Shown here piece after piece: positions 1-9,394 of a DNA stretch of 35,123 nucleotides (within the stretch, counting starts at the first letter, position 1; every line of letters begins with the position of its first letter). The position numbers and the translations under genes are program-made. The DNA comes from Endomicrobiales bacterium. Lineage in GTDB: Bacteria; Elusimicrobiota; Endomicrobiia; Endomicrobiales; JAFGIL01. A model generated the notes under the pieces. It ran no database searches, was not told the origin of the DNA, and worked only from the letters and a program-made list of their open reading frames with translations. The stretch spans positions 1 to 35,123 of the forward strand of contig JAFGIL010000061.1 in NCBI GenBank assembly GCA_016929635.1, given 5' to 3'.

Positions 1-3000
1 GAAGGCGAGGCTAAAGCCTCGCGCTACGTTTCCCCGATAAACCAATTAATAAACGCATGGAAACCGTATGGTGCAGAGACAATAGAAATATCTAACAATA
101 TGAGATGGTGGCGTTTTGCGGAGACGAGTTCGGATGGAAAGACAGTGCATGTAGCAAGCTGGCTGGTTGCAAAGAGCGACAACGCCATATTAAACAGGCT
201 GAGGACATGGATACTTCCGATAATAATAGACCAGGAAATAGGCAGGATGAGGAACGTCGGCACGCCCGGAATAATAAGCACGCCCAAAATCTACCTTTCA
301 AGAGCATACAGTCCGATTTTAAGATTAATTACGAGTTTATTTACAGATCGTAAAGAGATAAAGAAAATAACACCGGATGAGTTTAAATCCATATTTGCTT
401 CATTTAGGTCACTAAATAGAGCAGTAAACAAGGGGCGGATGTCCAAAATTATTCCGCGTTGGGATGTCCTTATGAAGATGCCGCAGTGGGGGCCTCATAA
501 GGATACAGTAGGCGAACATATAATGGGCGTGATGAAGATATTGGACGAAACAGTCCCGAAGGATATGGAAGACAGGGAAGATTTTCTGCTGGCTGGTTTT
601 TTCCATGATTTTGGAAAGAATCCAAAGTTCAGATATTTACCTGATGAGCATGATGTTGAGGGAGCTGTGATTACCAGGGAGATTCTTCTGGGGCTTGGAT
701 TCAGCGAAGGCGAAGCTGAACGTTTTGCCAGCTATACAAGGAATCATGGAGTCTTCTGGAGATTATGTTTTCTGGGTGCTTTTGATATGAAAGCAGGCCG
801 GGAGGGCCTTGATGAGTTTTTAGACACTATTACCGTAAAAGACGTAAACATACTATATTATTTGTTTTATGCAGATTCATCTCAGGCCGGGACACTGAAA
901 AATGTGGGAGAAGTTTTCGATAGATTAAAAGAAATTGCAGGTGAAAGCAGTCCCGCCCGCCGCAGCCGGTTAAAAGAGGAGTTTGTTGCCTACCTGGATG
1001 AAGTGAGAGAGAGATCAGGTTCACTTCCCATAGAATATCTGGAAAAGGCAGCAAGCCCTTTTAATGCTGAAGATATGCTGCTGGAAGACGATGTGGTCAC
1101 AGAACGATTCGGAACCGGAGACAGGGATTACACATCAATAATTAAAAAGTCTTTATATTCTTTGCTGGAACTGGATGATGGTTGGAAAATAGAGTTAGAA
1201 GTCAGCAAAACTCCTGAGCCTTTGGCAAACGGAGACCCTCTGGCGTTTTTATTTCTGCTTGATGACTGGAGAACAATATATCTTTATGTTCATGAGGACT
1301 TTTTGGAAGGGTTATCTGACCTAAGCCCTGCAGAACAGGAAGAATTAATCGGTTTATTTGTCCAGAGGGAAGTTTTAAGGCATTTTATTGTTCGCGGGCC
1401 TAATGGATGGGTTAAGTTGCCGGATGGTTTTAAGGAGCTTATAAGAATACATTATGAAGGATTCACCCAGTTTCTTGAAGAAAGGAACCTGTCACTTTAC
1501 GGAGATGAGGCTGATGCAAAATTCTATGAATACATAACGGGAGCTGTTGAAGGACAAGAAAAACTAGCTGCATACGAAGAAAGCTTATATAAAAATGCAT
1601 GGGGATCGCTTTCAATGGCTGCGCTGAGGGAAAAATCATACAAAGTACAAGCTGCAATTAATAGAGCTTTCATCTCTTTGATGAATAGTAATTTTATGAA
1701 GTTAGTGAAGCTTAACTCAGGAAAAATATCTGCAATGGCTGAAAGATTTGAGCACAGGGACGGAGGATATCATACAAAAGAGGTTCCGGGCACATATTCA
1801 GTAGTAAGTGAAGTCTTTCCTGATGCTGTTCAGGATGCTGTCAGTAATATATTAGGTGATATCGCATCGGTTTTGCCTGAAGGTACGCCAATGTATGAAG
1901 TTTCGCCTAATACTTACCATCTGTCTGTAGCTGTATTACAGGAATCAGCAATAAGTCCGAAAGAGATAAAATATTTAACAGAAGAAGAGAGAAGCAGATT
2001 AGTAGCATTAGTAAGAGAAATTGCCGCCAAGCACGGGCCAATAACATTAAAGCTTAAGGGTATACGATTCGGTGACGACGGCGGAATAATCGCTGTCTGG
2101 GAAGACAACGGAGAGATAGAGCTGATAAGGCAGGAGTATTTTGAAAGAGGGGTAGCCGAAGTAACAGACAAGATATTAAATGCTCGTCCAAAGCCATTTT
2201 TATATACTACCATAGGAAGAATATTGGAAGAAGATGAAAATAAATTAGAAGTTATTTTGAAGGCATTGAAGGAAAAAGCGAAAGAACTCGAAGATCTGAG
2301 TTCTCTAAAAGTGGCAATGGATGTCAATAATCTAAGAGTAGTACATGAAACAAAATGGATGCTGGAGGAATACGAAAATAGGGAAAGCATACCATTAAGA
2401 GATGATAAAAATATAAGAGCAATAATATCCAGTGTATCTCCTAAATCTTTACAGGGATACGCAGATATTCTTAATAAAGGCATTGAAGAATTGACGTCTG
2501 AATATACCGATGTATCTATTAAACCCTTTACTCACGATGGAACTCAAGATAAGGAAAGTTTTTGCAGAAGTGTGGGTTCTCATAAAGATGCGGATGTAAG
2601 AATCATACAATTCCATGGTGCGCATAACGAGGATCCTGTTATATTTGAAGATTTTGGAGATTTTGACGGAGTAACTATAGTTACTGTACACAGGCCTGAA
2701 GAGATACTAAGAAAATATTCTGCTGAAGAATTAAAGTCGTTATCTCAAAAGATAGACGCAATAGTCCTTCTGGGCGAAGCGATGGTTGATGACTATAAAA
2801 AAATATTCGGCGATAAGGTTTTTGTGATTCCTCACGGATTTGTAAACGTAGACCCGGAAGAAATAGCGAATTTACTTACAAATAAGGATTTGGGCACGTC
2901 TATTATAGGCTCAGCAACGGCATGGTCCGACATGAGATGGATAAAAGATGTCTTGGGGATACTGAAGAAGACGAGAGAAAAGGATCCTCGTGCCGGAACA

Positions 3001-6000
3001 TTCGGTTACGTGACAGGTGCTTTTTTACCATATAAACATCCGGAAACAGGCGAGGAAATAGATGAATTAAAAGAATTGGCAGAAAGCGATGAATGTTTAA
3101 TAGTTGAACCTTCCGTAGTTAATAGTGCATATGAATCAGGTGTTATACATGACGTACCATCATATAAGGCATGGATTAAAAAACAGCTGGGTGACAAAGC
3201 TGTGTTGTTGATAGTTGCAGGAAATGTCAAACCTGAGATAAAACAGCTAGAATCACAAATTTTCGATTTCGATACACAGATGTATCGCGAAATAGAGAAC
3301 AGGTTTTTAGCAAAAGTCGAGTATTCCAGGGCATTGCATAGTAAGCCGGGAAGCCGTGTATCTGTGGTGTTAGATTCACCAGCAATGGAAGATGTAGAAA
3401 GAGAAGGGCTGCAGATGGTAAAAGTGCTCATTGATGAAGCGGGTGAAATAGATTATGATGTTGCTGCAGAGGAGATATTAAGACTAGTCAAAAATCCAGA
3501 AGAATATAAACGAATCTGCAGGGAAAATCTAGATGCTGGCCGAAAACTTACAATGAAAAACATTGGAATGAAATATATTGAACTGATAAGAACTGTTAGA
3601 AAAAGCACAGAAGCTGCTTCAGATAACGCTAAGTTAGGTTCTTTGAGAGTATATGGATTAGCAGTTCTATCTAAGATTTCTGATTTAATAAATAAAATAT
3701 TACGAAGAAATATATTCCCAAGTGCTGATAATGATGAATATTGGAGAAGAACTGCTTTAGAGTTCGAAACAAAAAAATCAGAAGATCCCCAGCCAAGAGA
3801 GTTTTATAGAAGAATGTTGGATGGATTTGGAACAGACAGTAAAATTCTTGAAGTAGCTTGTGGTGCGGGGCGTGCGGCAGAAGTTCTTGTTGATGAGTTT
3901 GGTTACGAAAACTATATGGGGCTTGATATAGCCGATAATGTAGTAGATTTAGCCCGTCAGAATGTTCCAAAAGGCAACTTTACAACTGCAAACATTAAAA
4001 CAGACCCTATACCTAATGTGGAAGGGGAGAGCCAATGTAAGCCGGGTGAGTATGACTTGGTTCTTGCCAGCGATATTCTTTTATATTTAGATGATGATGA
4101 GTTAGATGTAGTTTTAAGAAAAATAAATGATGCGCTTGCAAAAGGAGGCGTGCTTGGGATTAGGTGGGCTATGGGAGCTGAAATTGTTGATAAAGGTGAC
4201 AGATGGGTAAGGCTTGCAAACGAAGAGTTTTTAAGAGAACTTATGGCAAGGTATGGATTTGAGGTTGAATATCTGGAGGTTCAGGAAGAGTATATATATG
4301 TAGCAGAAAATAAAGATAAGACGGAACAGGAAAAACCAAAATGTGATTACTGGTATCTAAAAGCAAGAAAGAAATCGGAGGTTGTTAGCGGGCATATTAG
4401 TGATTCTGAATGGAGGAGACAGATTTCTATAGCTGAGCAAGAATATTCGGATGTAGAGGTTATGCCGGATATAGATATTGCCATATTTGATTTGGATCAC
4501 TTTATGGTTTGGCCATTGGTTGATTTGTCAGAACAAGAACTAAAAGACTTAATCGATGGAAAACAACCTTTGCCGATGAGAAACCGTCTATCACCTAAAA
4601 ATTATGTATTCCTGAATAAATATTTAGCTCGGGGAGGAAGACTAGTTATAATGACAGGCAGTGATGTAAATAATGCTTTATTGCGGGTAACTAACTTTAT
4701 ACCCAAAACTTTGCGTAAAAATATCATGATAGCTCATTGTGGAGGTAGGCAGATATTCACGTTTGATACGGAAGGACAAGCAATACTAAAAGAAGATTTT
4801 GTAGGGAATATAATATCAGAAGATTTTGGAATGGATGAGGAAGATTATAAACACAAATTGAATACTATAGTGAATAATGCAGTAAAAATCTATGGATTAA
4901 ATAAAGATGAGGTTGGCGGGACTTCCATGCCTGGAATTAGGGTTGATATGAGAGGAAGCCAGCCTGGATACAGACAGGGTTATCCTGTTCAGATAACTTT
5001 TGAATTTGATCCACGGCACGAAGCACTTGAAGGCACACCTTTAACTGCTGAACAAAAGCAAGCCATCGCAGATGAGATAAATGCAAATATACGAACATTA
5101 AATTTAGATATACCTGAAATAGATGAAGCTGAGATTGAAGACAATGGAGATATACGTAAACATTTGCAATTATATTTGGAAAAAGAGTTAGAGAGAGCCG
5201 GGCTTCCATTGGAATATTTTACATTTAAATGGGAGCAGAGACTCGGATATTTTGATCTTGCATTAGGGAAATGGGGTAAAAGACAGAGTGTAGATGCAAT
5301 GATTCAAAATGGATTACTGGGTGAGGAATTTGATGGTGAAAGAATTATTGTGGGAGATGATGGATTAGGAAATGTAGAGGATATGCTTGAGGGTATAGTT
5401 GATGCATCAAAGAAAGTTCCTGAAAAATTTAAAGGGGCTGGGACAAATATTCCAAGGGCACAGGGTAATGCAAGAAAAGCCATTGGCTTAGTAACCCCCA
5501 ACAAAATTGTTTTTAGTGAAGATGTTAGTGGAAGTCACCGCAATCAAGTGAAAATAATTAATGGCAAATTCGGAGAAGCTTGTGAAGGATTAACGGAATA
5601 TATAGAGAAAACAGCAAGAAAGCATAAAAAATCTATTAAATATATTTTTAGTCGTTTGATGCGTTCTTTCAGAGATATTGATGCACTATCGCAACTATTG
5701 CAAAAAGCAGAGCTAATACAAAATTTATTAACAGCTAAAGATGTAGAAAAGGATGATGTGGATGCTGATGTGGTAATCATCTGCGGAAATGACGATATGG
5801 ATACATTCAGGGCTGCTCTGGATTTATATGAAGAAGGAAGGGTAAAGAAGATATTTATATCAGCAGGATTTGGAAGATTAACATATCCTTTGATTAAAGC
5901 TATGGTAGAAGCAGGAATACCAATAAGGATATCGAACACTGAAACGCTTAAAGATGATTCAGATATTGAAAGGTTAAATCTTGATGCGCTTGACAAAGAA

Positions 6001-9000
6001 GGAAGAATTCGCGAGGTTATTAAAATTACTGAAGCAGATGCAGTTAAGCAGGCAATGATGTATTTTGCCAGGATTGATGGTATAGATCTCGATGAGAGCG
6101 ATATTATTCTTGAAAGAGTGTCTACTAATACATATGAAAACTTTGTACAATCAAAACCGCTGCTGGAGCAAATAAGGATCGAATTAGCCGGTGATGGGCC
6201 TTTAAGAGTCGTATATGTAGCAAAACCTTTACAATTATTAAGGACCAAAGGGAATTTTAACGTAGTTTTTCAAGCTGAATTAGAAGATGGAAGTATACAG
6301 GGGCAAGCTTATACAAGTGAGTATAGAAGGCCTTTGGACACACAGGAATATATCAGACAACTGGTTATGGAGATGTGGAAGTTAGTGATTTATTCTGCAA
6401 AAGGCGATGCAGTTATAGACTTGCAGGAAGGATTAAACTCAATTCCCGATATTTATTGGGATTATGCTTATACGCTTTTATCTGAATGCACGGATAAGTC
6501 AGCTCTAAGAAAACAGATGAGGGATTTGGCTTTAATTACAACCATTGATGGTGATTCCCGGGAAGTGTTTGAAAGCATGGATTCGTTAATATCAAAATTA
6601 GAGGAGAGGGATATTACTATTACTCCTTCTTTAATGAAATTTATGGATTGGGCTTATGAATCTGAGCGGATGCGGCTGGTTGAGGTAATAAGAGTAAGCA
6701 CAGAATCGTTCTTAATCGCAATTGATGCAACTGTCAGAAGGTGGAGTTTGACAAGAAGAATAGTCGAGGGGTTGTGGGACAGATATCCCGAATTAAGAAC
6801 AAGATTCGGCTTTTTACTGTATAGAACTGAATATCACCTGAATTCGTTGTCAGGGAAAAATGAAGATGACATCGATATAAAAATCGAAGAGATGAACGCA
6901 AAAACAAGGCTGGGAATGAACCAGGTAAGCGTTGATGTTCTATCAGAAGATGAAGCTGGTAGATTGGGATTCGAAGATTTGGAAGGATTAATGATTCAAG
7001 AAGGAATAATACCTGAAAGTGTTATCAGAATTGTTCCTAATATATCCATCCGTATAGGCGGTGAAAATGTTGAGTTGCCCATACTTGCAAGAAGAATAGA
7101 TGCTGATAAAGACACTTCGGCATTAATGCTTGCGGTTGCGCTCCCGCAGAATGTTTTGGATGCCATTGATTCTATAAGAAAGACAAATCCGGGAAAAGCG
7201 GGTATATTGGAAAGCCGGATAAAAGACCAACTGACCAGGTTGGCGATATTAACGGTAAATACGCATTGCGTTAACGTAGATGATAACATTATGCTAAGGG
7301 ACCTAATAGGCAGGTTTGCAAGATTGCCGGGTTATGTAAATAACTATATCAGCGGTACAGACCTTTCCCCGCTTGTTGTCAGTGTCGGCAGTGATTATGG
7401 TTTAATCCGTGATGATTTTGAAATGGAGATAGAGATTGGAGATGGGATAAAAATTGAGTTTAACAAAGATGATGCGGAAAGAGCAAGAGGATTTTACAGG
7501 AAAAATAATACATTCATTGCTGGTGACAGAGAGGTAAATCCGCAAGATTCCCAGAGGAAACGTTTATCGGATCTGGGCAATTCGGTTAAAACGCATCTGA
7601 GAGAGAGTTATTCTGTAAGTGCGGTGAAATCTCCTTTCTGTTTAAGGGTTGATTCGAAAAGGGCTGAGAACGGTATTTTAAGTTTGAATGCATATACGGA
7701 AAATCAGCTGGATAACTGGCCAAGGCATGCAGGCCCTATTATTCTAGCAGATATTTTTGAAGGAAATAGCTTAAATCCCAGATACTTTACAGATGTTAGC
7801 ATTCATGAACTTGGATGGAGGCAAAGGCGGGTATTTAATAAGTTTGTAAGAAATATGTCTGACATCGAGAAGAAGTTTATACAGGATGAAGCACAAAAAC
7901 TATCTGCTTCTAATAGGTTAACACCAGAAGAAAATAAACATCTTATTGAACTCGCTCTTTGGGAAATGAGGCAAACAAGAAGTTTGGAAAGAGTGGATGG
8001 AATAATAGCCGAATGCGTGATAACAGAAGAAGCTCAGCTCAGCGAATTGGTTAATACAATAAGAATTTCCGCATTAATCGGGTTCACCGGAGTTAATGTT
8101 TATTTCACACCGGGTCTTAGGATAAGTGATGAAAGCTTAACTTTATTTTTTAGATCATATCAAGAAGCTGTACAATCCAAAGTTATACCGGTGGATTTTA
8201 CAAGGATGTCACCGCCTCTTCTTTTCGGTGAATTAGATACCATCAGCGGAAAGATGAATAGTGCTGGTATAGGAACCCAAAGAATGGTTGCTTTTGGAGG
8301 TATGCAGGGTGTGATAAGTGACAGGAGTTTATCCGTGAGGATGCTGATTCCCGGAAAAATCAGCGAGAAAGATACGATCAAGAGTGATTTAGAAAAGTTC
8401 ATTGATGAGGGCCCGGAGAAATGGGATGTTGATATGGTGATTGTTGACAGCCATCTTCCGGAAGCTGAACAGTTGAATGGCTCAAGATTGACCACTGTTG
8501 AGTTTCAGGAATTCATAAAGGATTTGCTGTCGTTTGCCGAACCTACAGATGAAGAAAAGATGTATTTTGAGTTTATCAAAGGAACCAATGTCTTGAAAGA
8601 TGATGAAATACCGGTGTTAGACATGAATGACGAGATGTTGGTGGAATTCAAGAGGATTTTTGAAGAATACGAAAAAATAGGCGATGAAAATATTTCAGGT
8701 AAGGTAGCCAAATTTAGTGAAATATTTGATATAATTAGTGCGAGAAAGTTCAAACGCAGTAAATGGAACAGGGAATGGGAGAGAGTTGTATTGCGTGTTA
8801 GTCAGTTTGCTGATGATATGGCGAGTATTTCTGGTGGGGAATCAGGAGTTGTTTGCGATCAAAGGATGCAATACATAAAAGGTATTTATGCTTCGATTGC
8901 AGCCAAATCTTTAGTTCCTGAAACCTACGAATTTGAAAATGAAGCAGCAAAGTTTTCTGTTGTTTTATTAGCCCTGAAACTGAATAAGGTGAATTTAGAA

Positions 9001-9222
9001 GATATAAGCGGGCAAGGAAACGAGGAATACAGCCAAGAAAACAAACGAAAGCAGCAGTACGAGCAAATTATAAGGGGAGAGTATCCTGCCGATCCTCAAA
9101 CTCTGGAAGAAATACTAAACAGCTTGTTATTGTACGGTAGGGTTTTTGACAGGTTGAATTTGATAAACCAGCCGGCTGGTATAGCAACCGAGCTTATTGC
9201 CCAGATTACGTTTGCAGCATAG
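1..9222 (+). CDS. Giant multi-enzyme protein (5' end outside window): HD, 2H-like, GT-B-like, methyltransferase, HAD phosphatase, DUF218
   Basis: The frame is open from base 1, so the true start lies upstream; the first in-window ATG is at 100 and residues below count from it. Domains in order: HD phosphohydrolase at about 128-262 (H140, H169-D170, H184, D259), resembling the HD half of tRNA nucleotidyltransferases; 2H phosphoesterase-like at about 585-760 (HLSV at 607, but YTTI at 702 where the second His is expected); GT-B-like glycosyltransferase at about 770-1165; class I SAM methyltransferase at about 1205-1425 (EVACGAGR at 1251-1258, D1276); HAD phosphatase at about 1455-1775 (FDLD with D1464/D1466, MTGS, GDDGLGNVED at 1752-1761); YdcF/DUF218 at about 1885-2110 (STNTYEN at 2008). 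Residues 2111-3040 match nothing I recognise. I see no membrane segment in the visible part, so it is probably cytoplasmic. The domains are clear at family level; substrates are unknown. The set would suit glycan or nucleotide-sugar processing, or RNA-end chemistry, but this is speculation. Confidence 0.9.
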   Translation, partial: EGEAKASRYVSPINQLINAWKPYGAETIEISNNMRWWRFAETSSDGKTVHVASWLVAKSDNAILNRLRTWILPIIIDQEIGRMRNVGTPGIISTPKIYLSRAYSPILRLITSLFTDRKEIKKITPDEFKSIFASFRSLNRAVNKGRMSKIIPRWDVLMKMPQWGPHKDTVGEHIMGVMKILDETVPKDMEDREDFLLAGFFHDFGKNPKFRYLPDEHDVEGAVITREILLGLGFSEGEAERFASYTRNHGVFWRLCFLGAFDMKAGREGLDEFLDTITVKDVNILYYLFYADSSQAGTLKNVGEVFDRLKEIAGESSPARRSRLKEEFVAYLDEVRERSGSLPIEYLEKAASPFNAEDMLLEDDVVTERFGTGDRDYTSIIKKSLYSLLELDDGWKIELEVSKTPEPLANGDPLAFLFLLDDWRTIYLYVHEDFLEGLSDLSPAEQEELIGLFVQREVLRHFIVRGPNGWVKLPDGFKELIRIHYEGFTQFLEERNLSLYGDEADAKFYEYITGAVEGQEKLAAYEESLYKNAWGSLSMAALREKSYKVQAAINRAFISLMNSNFMKLVKLNSGKISAMAERFEHRDGGYHTKEVPGTYSVVSEVFPDAVQDAVSNILGDIASVLPEGTPMYEVSPNTYHLSVAVLQESAISPKEIKYLTEEERSRLVALVREIAAKHGPITLKLKGIRFGDDGGIIAVWEDNGEIELIRQEYFERGVAEVTDKILNARPKPFLYTTIGRILEEDENKLEVILKALKEKAKELEDLSSLKVAMDVNNLRVVHETKWMLEEYENRESIPLRDDKNIRAIISSVSPKSLQGYADILNKGIEELTSEYTDVSIKPFTHDGTQDKESFCRSVGSHKDADVRIIQFHGAHNEDPVIFEDFGDFDGVTIVTVHRPEEILRKYSAEELKSLSQKIDAIVLLGEAMVDDYKKIFGDKVFVIPHGFVNVDPEEIANLLTNKDLGTSIIGSATAWSDMRWIKDVLGILKKTREKDPRAGTFGYVTGAFLPYKHPETGEEIDELKELAESDECLIVEPSVVNSAYESGVIHDVPSYKAWIKKQLGDKAVLLIVAGNVKPEIKQLESQIFDFDTQMYREIENRFLAKVEYSRALHSKPGSRVSVVLDSPAMEDVEREGLQMVKVLIDEAGEIDYDVAAEEILRLVKNPEEYKRICRENLDAGRKLTMKNIGMKYIELIRTVRKSTEAASDNAKLGSLRVYGLAVLSKISDLINKILRRNIFPSADNDEYWRRTALEFETKKSEDPQPREFYRRMLDGFGTDSKILEVACGAGRAAEVLVDEFGYENYMGLDIADNVVDLARQNVPKGNFTTANIKTDPIPNVEGESQCKPGEYDLVLASDILLYLDDDELDVVLRKINDALAKGGVLGIRWAMGAEIVDKGDRWVRLANEEFLRELMARYGFEVEYLEVQEEYIYVAENKDKTEQEKPKCDYWYLKARKKSEVVSGHISDSEWRRQISIAEQEYSDVEVMPDIDIAIFDLDHFMVWPLVDLSEQELKDLIDGKQPLPMRNRLSPKNYVFLNKYLARGGRLVIMTGSDVNNALLRVTNFIPKTLRKNIMIAHCGGRQIFTFDTEGQAILKEDFVGNIISEDFGMDEEDYKHKLNTIVNNAVKIYGLNKDEVGGTSMPGIRVDMRGSQPGYRQGYPVQITFEFDPRHEALEGTPLTAEQKQAIADEINANIRTLNLDIPEIDEAEIEDNGDIRKHLQLYLEKELERAGLPLEYFTFKWEQRLGYFDLALGKWGKRQSVDAMIQNGLLGEEFDGERIIVGDDGLGNVEDMLEGIVDASKKVPEKFKGAGTNIPRAQGNARKAIGLVTPNKIVFSEDVSGSHRNQVKIINGKFGEACEGLTEYIEKTARKHKKSIKYIFSRLMRSFRDIDALSQLLQKAELIQNLLTAKDVEKDDVDADVVIICGNDDMDTFRAALDLYEEGRVKKIFISAGFGRLTYPLIKAMVEAGIPIRISNTETLKDDSDIERLNLDALDKEGRIREVIKITEADAVKQAMMYFARIDGIDLDESDIILERVSTNTYENFVQSKPLLEQIRIELAGDGPLRVVYVAKPLQLLRTKGNFNVVFQAELEDGSIQGQAYTSEYRRPLDTQEYIRQLVMEMWKLVIYSAKGDAVIDLQEGLNSIPDIYWDYAYTLLSECTDKSALRKQMRDLALITTIDGDSREVFESMDSLISKLEERDITITPSLMKFMDWAYESERMRLVEVIRVSTESFLIAIDATVRRWSLTRRIVEGLWDRYPELRTRFGFLLYRTEYHLNSLSGKNEDDIDIKIEEMNAKTRLGMNQVSVDVLSEDEAGRLGFEDLEGLMIQEGIIPESVIRIVPNISIRIGGENVELPILARRIDADKDTSALMLAVALPQNVLDAIDSIRKTNPGKAGILESRIKDQLTRLAILTVNTHCVNVDDNIMLRDLIGRFARLPGYVNNYISGTDLSPLVVSVGSDYGLIRDDFEMEIEIGDGIKIEFNKDDAERARGFYRKNNTFIAGDREVNPQDSQRKRLSDLGNSVKTHLRESYSVSAVKSPFCLRVDSKRAENGILSLNAYTENQLDNWPRHAGPIILADIFEGNSLNPRYFTDVSIHELGWRQRRVFNKFVRNMSDIEKKFIQDEAQKLSASNRLTPEENKHLIELALWEMRQTRSLERVDGIIAECVITEEAQLSELVNTIRISALIGFTGVNVYFTPGLRISDESLTLFFRSYQEAVQSKVIPVDFTRMSPPLLFGELDTISGKMNSAGIGTQRMVAFGGMQGVISDRSLSVRMLIPGKISEKDTIKSDLEKFIDEGPEKWDVDMVIVDSHLPEAEQLNGSRLTTVEFQEFIKDLLSFAEPTDEEKMYFEFIKGTNVLKDDEIPVLDMNDEMLVEFKRIFEEYEKIGDENISGKVAKFSEIFDIISARKFKRSKWNREWERVVLRVSQFADDMASISGGESGVVCDQRMQYIKGIYASIAAKSLVPETYEFENEAAKFSVVLLALKLNKVNLEDISGQGNEEYSQENKRKQQYEQIIRGEYPADPQTLEEILNSLLLYGRVFDRLNLINQPAGIATELIAQITFAA

Positions 9223-9296
9223 ATTTTAGGTTTGAGAATTTTGAAAATTACCTGTTTTTCGGGTTTTTCAGTTGGATAATTAGAATAATTCGAACC

Positions 9297-9325
9297 TTGA
9301 CACACTACTAATTGTATGTTATAAT
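9297..9325 (+). promoter_or_regulatory. Consensus sigma70 promoter upstream of the envelope operon
   Basis: TTGACA at 9297-9302 and TATAAT at 9320-9325 are separated by exactly 17 bases, a perfect consensus housekeeping promoter. It lies in the 172-base gap between the giant gene and the PorV-like gene, giving a leader of roughly 60 bases. An AGAGGA ribosome binding site at 9382-9387 sits 7 bases before the ATG at 9395. All five genes downstream to 25276 follow with gaps of 10-44 bases, so this is the likely main promoter of a 16-kb transcript. Confidence 0.8.
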
Positions 9326-9394
9326 ATTAATAGAGCATATATAGTGACTATTAATTTAATAATTAATAAAAATAAACATTAAGAGGATAAAAAA

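Noticed and set aside
5544-6248. 234-codon open frame on the minus strand inside the giant gene
   Set aside because: It is antisense to the well-supported DUF218 domain, rich in Ser/Ile/Leu as expected from reverse reading of this codon usage, and has no recognisable motif. The other minus-strand frames were dropped for the same reason.
7801-7818. HELGW as a possible zinc metalloprotease motif in the giant protein
   Set aside because: The second His of HExxH is missing (Trp instead) and no surrounding protease signature is visible.
9223-9296. Terminator for the giant gene in the T-rich sequence after its stop
   Set aside because: The best inverted repeats I found are only a few base pairs without a proper loop and T tract.
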